From the NCBI GenBank assembly GCA_031280955.1, contig JAITGA010000037.1, forward strand, positions 1 to 64,000: 64,000 bases of DNA, given 5' to 3'. A program made the translations under genes and the position numbers. Source of the stretch: Lachnospiraceae bacterium (GTDB lineage: Bacteria > Bacillota > Clostridia > Lachnospirales > Lachnospiraceae). Under the pieces are notes generated by a model. That model saw only the letters and a list, made by a program, of their open reading frames with translations, was not told the DNA's origin and did no database searches. This document shows, piece by piece, positions 61,482 to 64,000 of this stretch (positions are counted from its first letter, which is position 1; every line of letters begins with the position of its first letter).

Positions 61482-62285
61482 ATGTATCGATTCGCATTCT
61501 GTGGCTATGACGAAACATTTTCCAGAAGCTTTCGCCATCACTTTACCCAATGGAAGAAACAACAGCCCCAAAACATCAAAGCTAACTTCTTTTCTTGCTA
61601 TGATGAATTTTTGCAAGAGGTGGAATGTCAAGGGCAGTACCAAGTGGTTTTTTTGGATATTGATATGCCGGAACATAATGGGTTTGATGATTACTTCCAT
61701 GAGAATATCGGCAATCATCAGCATCGTGGTTTATATGATTGTTCATACAGTCTGACAGTAGCGGCAGAAATTGAGAGGCATTGTCCCGGCACAATGATAG
61801 TGATTATCTCCGCTTTTCTTCTTCCACGTGATTTTAATGATTACATCCATCCATATCATTGCTTTACCAAAAATGATTGCTTTGGTCTATTGTCAAGTGT
61901 CCTCGATTCGGTTTTATTCAAGATTAACTTGCGTTATCATAACTTTTGTTTTTGTGTCAACAAAGTGAAACTTGTCGTCTCGTTAAATGATGTAATCTAT
62001 TTTTACAGCGCAGGGCGCAAGGTTTTTATCGTATGCACGGAACATGAATATAGTTTTAATAACAAACTGGATATAATTGATGCACAAATAAGTGATGGGA
62101 TTGACTATTTCCTACGCATCCACAAATCGTACATCATTAACAAGAGGTATCTGCGCTCTTACAAGTGTGACTGTGTCGAAATGTCCAACCACGACCAGTT
62201 GCAAATCAGCCGCTCCCATCAAAAGGATGTAAAATGTGTCCTCGATAATTACCAGCCGGGTGTTCATATGATGGAGGAGATGTGA
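61482..62285 (+). CDS. Atypical LytTR-family response regulator with a His-rich receiver insertion
   Basis: 267 residues after AAAGGCGGTG. The receiver keeps the phosphoacceptor in VVFLDIDMPEHNGFDD (about residue 59) and a Lys in CFTKND, but the N-terminal acidic pocket is FCGYDETF, so one of the two usual Asp is missing. Between the phospho-site loop and helix 3 there is an insertion of about 22 residues, YFHENIGNHQHRGLYDCSYS, rich in His and aromatics. The LytTR domain is about 155-262 (VVSLNDVIYFYSAGRKVFIVC, FLRIHKSYIINKRYLRSY). A fragment of a sibling gene lies at 59878. No kinase is adjacent. Confidence 0.83.
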   Translation: MYRFAFCGYDETFSRSFRHHFTQWKKQQPQNIKANFFSCYDEFLQEVECQGQYQVVFLDIDMPEHNGFDDYFHENIGNHQHRGLYDCSYSLTVAAEIERHCPGTMIVIISAFLLPRDFNDYIHPYHCFTKNDCFGLLSSVLDSVLFKINLRYHNFCFCVNKVKLVVSLNDVIYFYSAGRKVFIVCTEHEYSFNNKLDIIDAQISDGIDYFLRIHKSYIINKRYLRSYKCDCVEMSNHDQLQISRSHQKDVKCVLDNYQPGVHMMEEM

Positions 62286-62299
62286 GGGAAACCAACCGT

Positions 62300-62842
62300 T
62301 CAATAACCAACCTCTCCATGTTTTTCAATTTTTTGGTCATTCCAATATAGTGTAGATGAACTTGGCCAAACTCCCCTCGTAGGAGCTTGTATTCTAATCA
62401 ATATATAGTCATCAGTGGTACTCTCATTATCATTGCTAGTTACAAAGAGATTAACCTCTGAGCCCTCAATATTAAACTTTAGTTCGTTGTTGCCGAAGAT
62501 GCTATTTCCATGGGAATAATAAATGTACATATCCCACGAATCGGGGTCAGAAGCTATATACTGATAGTACTCTTCCGATGGTTCACAGGAAACCACCCAA
62601 TCTTTGATTCTCTCAACGTTCAACTCGTCTTTGTTATAAAAAGCAGCTTTATATCCATTGGCGGTTTCCTCATAGTGCTTTGATGTTATCTCGCTATATT
62701 TTGAATCACTCCACCATATATTGGTTTGATTATCCGAGTCTTCGTCAATTTGCATTTGCACAATGAATCGGACAACTAAATAGATGAAAGCGATAATACA
62801 TAACAGTATTGGTAGCCCGATGAGAAGGTAGCGTTTTTTCAT
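62300..62842 (-). CDS. Hypothetical membrane-anchored protein
   Basis: 180 residues from ATG 62842, preceded by GAAAGGATG. N-terminal MKKR and one hydrophobic span about 6-28 (LLIGLPILLCIIAFIYLVVRFIV), then a soluble acidic domain with many Asp/Tyr/Trp (WWSDSKYSEITSKHYEE, DPDSWDMYIYYSHG). No recognised family. Convergent with the LytTR gene (14-base gap). Its 5' flank is a remnant of the MITE-like family. Probably faces outward. Confidence 0.65.
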   Translation of the reverse strand: MKKRYLLIGLPILLCIIAFIYLVVRFIVQMQIDEDSDNQTNIWWSDSKYSEITSKHYEETANGYKAAFYNKDELNVERIKDWVVSCEPSEEYYQYIASDPDSWDMYIYYSHGNSIFGNNELKFNIEGSEVNLFVTSNDNESTTDDYILIRIQAPTRGVWPSSSTLYWNDQKIEKHGEVGY

Positions 62843-62849
62843 GATCTCA

Positions 62850-62915
62850 TCCTTTCCTTGCTCTAAACAAAATTCCTCGTAAATCTTTTGGCAAAGTTTA
62901 ATTGGTAAAGCAATT
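62850..62915. mobile_element. Half copy of the MITE-like element
   Basis: CCTTTCCTTGCTCTAAACAAAATTCCTCGTAAATCTTTTGGCAAAG, then TTTAATTGGTAAAGCAAT: one half of the element, matching copy 1 in reverse. It supplies sequence directly upstream of the hypothetical gene. Confidence 0.6.
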
Positions 62916-63420
62916 TGCTTTAAGCAATTTGCTTGAAGCAACACCCGACGGTTGACTAAAACACAATCTGATTCACCCTAAGAGTACCACAAACATACTG
63001 GAATCACCACTATTTTCCGCTGATAGTGGATTGCTTCGGCGCATAAAACCGCCTCGCAATGACGAAACAAGGGCATTTATCTACTTTTACATAAGTTAAT
63101 TGAGTTGTCGGAGGATATGGAGCTTGTCGATTATCAGGATTATTTGTAACATAAACAAACGACGATAATTTCAAAGACAAACAAACCTTTCCTTGTCTTA
63201 ACAAAAATTTTACACAAAATCATATTAAATTGTTGCTTAGGTGTTGCGCCATCTTCACTATAGCTGTATCATAGTGATAATAGCGTGAAAAGCTTATTTA
63301 GTTGGTTTCACTTGGCGTAATGCCAAGTTAATATTTTATTCGCCATTTGCCATTCTTGCTACTGTTGATGTGCATTAAAACAAGAAGCAGAAAAACTACA
63401 GGCAGATAATGGAGGGATTC
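62916..63420. other. Intergenic region with a repeat copy and promoter
   Basis: A palindromic repeat copy at 63025-63066 (GGATTGCTTCGGCGC...CCGCCTCGCAATGACGAAA). The promoter of the final gene lies at 63244-63272. No other gene is supported. Confidence 0.6.
63244..63272 (+). promoter_or_regulatory. Promoter of the terminal sensor gene
   Basis: TTGCGC (63244-63249), 17-bp spacer, TATCAT (63267-63272), about 150 bases before the ATG. Confidence 0.4.
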
Positions 63421-64000
63421 ATGAAAAAAATGAAATTGTCAATGAAGCTGCTGCTCAGTTTCCTGCTTATGATTTTTCTGATTACACAGATATTTATGTT
63501 TGGCTATGTCGGTATGCTGCGCCTAAATCAGATTACCGACAAGATGTACGATGATTTCATTGCTACGGTTTCCGACCAGGCAGTACTGCAAGTAGCTCTT
63601 GACAACAAAATCCTGTCAGATCACTACTTTGGAATAATAACTACAGTCTTTATCATTGTTGTCTTTATTTCTGTGGTAGCGGGAATAATCATAGTTAGTT
63701 ACTTATCAGGAATCATTAGCAAACCAATTACGGCACTTTCTAATATTATCCAAAAAGCAAGCATGAACAATGATACAGTGGATGCAGTTGAAGAACTGGA
63801 GGTTCTGGAGCGATTCCGAGGTGATGGGAATGAAATAAGCAAATTGATTACCCACTTCGATGAGTTTAGAAGTTACAAAAACGCTATGGAAGCGGAAGTG
63901 GAAAAACAAAACAGAAAATTACTGGAGCAGTCCCATTGGTACATGTCTATCCTCGATGCCACCCCACTTCCAATTACTGTTACCGACTTAGATATGAACT
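63421..64000 (+). CDS. Membrane sensor protein with HAMP and PAS domains; partial
   Basis: Runs off the right edge after about 193 codons. GGAGGG precedes the ATG. First span about 9-30 (LLLSFLLMIFLITQIFMFGYVG), a very short outer loop of about 35 residues, second span about 71-95 (GIITTVFIIVVFISVVAGIIIVSYL), a HAMP-like helix (SGIISKPITALSNIIQ), an acidic coil, then a PAS opening SILDATPLPITVTDLDMN. This could be a chemoreceptor or a histidine kinase; the missing C-terminus decides. The short outer loop indicates sensing through the membrane or the cytosolic PAS domain. Confidence 0.75.
   Translation, partial: MKKMKLSMKLLLSFLLMIFLITQIFMFGYVGMLRLNQITDKMYDDFIATVSDQAVLQVALDNKILSDHYFGIITTVFIIVVFISVVAGIIIVSYLSGIISKPITALSNIIQKASMNNDTVDAVEELEVLERFRGDGNEISKLITHFDEFRSYKNAMEAEVEKQNRKLLEQSHWYMSILDATPLPITVTDLDMN

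Overview
The window looks like a chromosome segment of an anaerobic, Gram-positive-type Clostridia (Bacillota) bacterium. The evidence is: a ferredoxin-like [FeFe]-hydrogenase/chemotaxis sensor, DUF4364 and DUF3798 proteins, a GerMN-domain lipoprotein, AgrA/LytR-type and YesM/YesN-type regulators, purine-rich Shine-Dalgarno sites, frequent TTG/GTG starts and consensus sigma-A promoters. Base composition is moderate (roughly mid-40s % GC by eye), apart from one clearly AT-rich gene near 31.5-32.5 kb. I cannot name genus or species.

Layout. 1-2.4 kb: the 3' part of a minus-strand CotH-type surface protein, broken by a 13-base C tract. 2.8-4.7 kb: a GntR-regulator/ABC-transporter operon. 4.8-6.7 kb: a DUF1294 membrane protein with a probable leaderless promoter, a LytTR regulator and a DegV protein. 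7-12.5 kb: arginine/ornithine genes (GNAT, argJ, argB, argD) followed by a translationally coupled orphan solute-binding protein. 12.7-18.9 kb: a competence-like group (lipoprotein ComEA, OmpR-type response regulator, histidine kinase, GerMN lipoprotein, ComEC). 19.5-22.3 kb: a YesM/YesN two-component pair separated by a 15-bp tandem repeat. 22.3-26 kb (minus): a URO-D-like methyltransferase, RtcB and a DUF4143 ATPase. 26.3-30.3 kb: cytoplasmic cellobiose phosphorylase (GH94) and GH9 hydrolase. 31.3-34.7 kb: tRNA-Gly, an AT-rich radical SAM gene containing 14 copies of a pentanucleotide, a methyltransferase and a Cys-motif surface protein. 35-36.9 kb: DUF4364 and rarA. 37.2-39.3 kb: tRNA-Thr, a polysaccharide deacetylase and a bactofilin.

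39.3-52 kb: the conserved pyrH-frr / uppS-cdsA-dxr-rseP series (ribosome recycling, UMP kinase, undecaprenyl phosphate, CDP-DAG, MEP pathway, intramembrane protease). It is split by 7.4 kb carrying a hydrogenase-like/chemoreceptor fusion and a complete DUF3798-type ABC transporter. 52-57.7 kb: PepD, a degenerate PP2C-like protein paired with a membrane Ser/Thr kinase, and a beta-lactamase-fold hydrolase. 58-64 kb: a more accessory region with an AbiEii-type nucleotidyltransferase and its partner, a decayed LytTR fragment, a monooxygenase-like protein, an endonuclease III-like protein, an unusual LytTR regulator and the start of a HAMP/PAS sensor.

Two dispersed repeat families run through the intergenic spaces: a palindromic CGTCATTGCGAGG...GAAGCAATCC element, and a MITE-like element with TATTGCTCC...GGAGCAATA ends, one copy of which supplies the ribosome binding site of the DUF4364 gene. 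The most interesting observations are two frame-breaking simple-sequence tracts in probable surface/modification genes (candidate phase variation), the pseudo-PP2C/kinase pair, the hydrogenase-chemoreceptor fusion, and the unknown-substrate transporter inside the cell-envelope operon. Everything here is read by eye from the sequence; no database search was possible.
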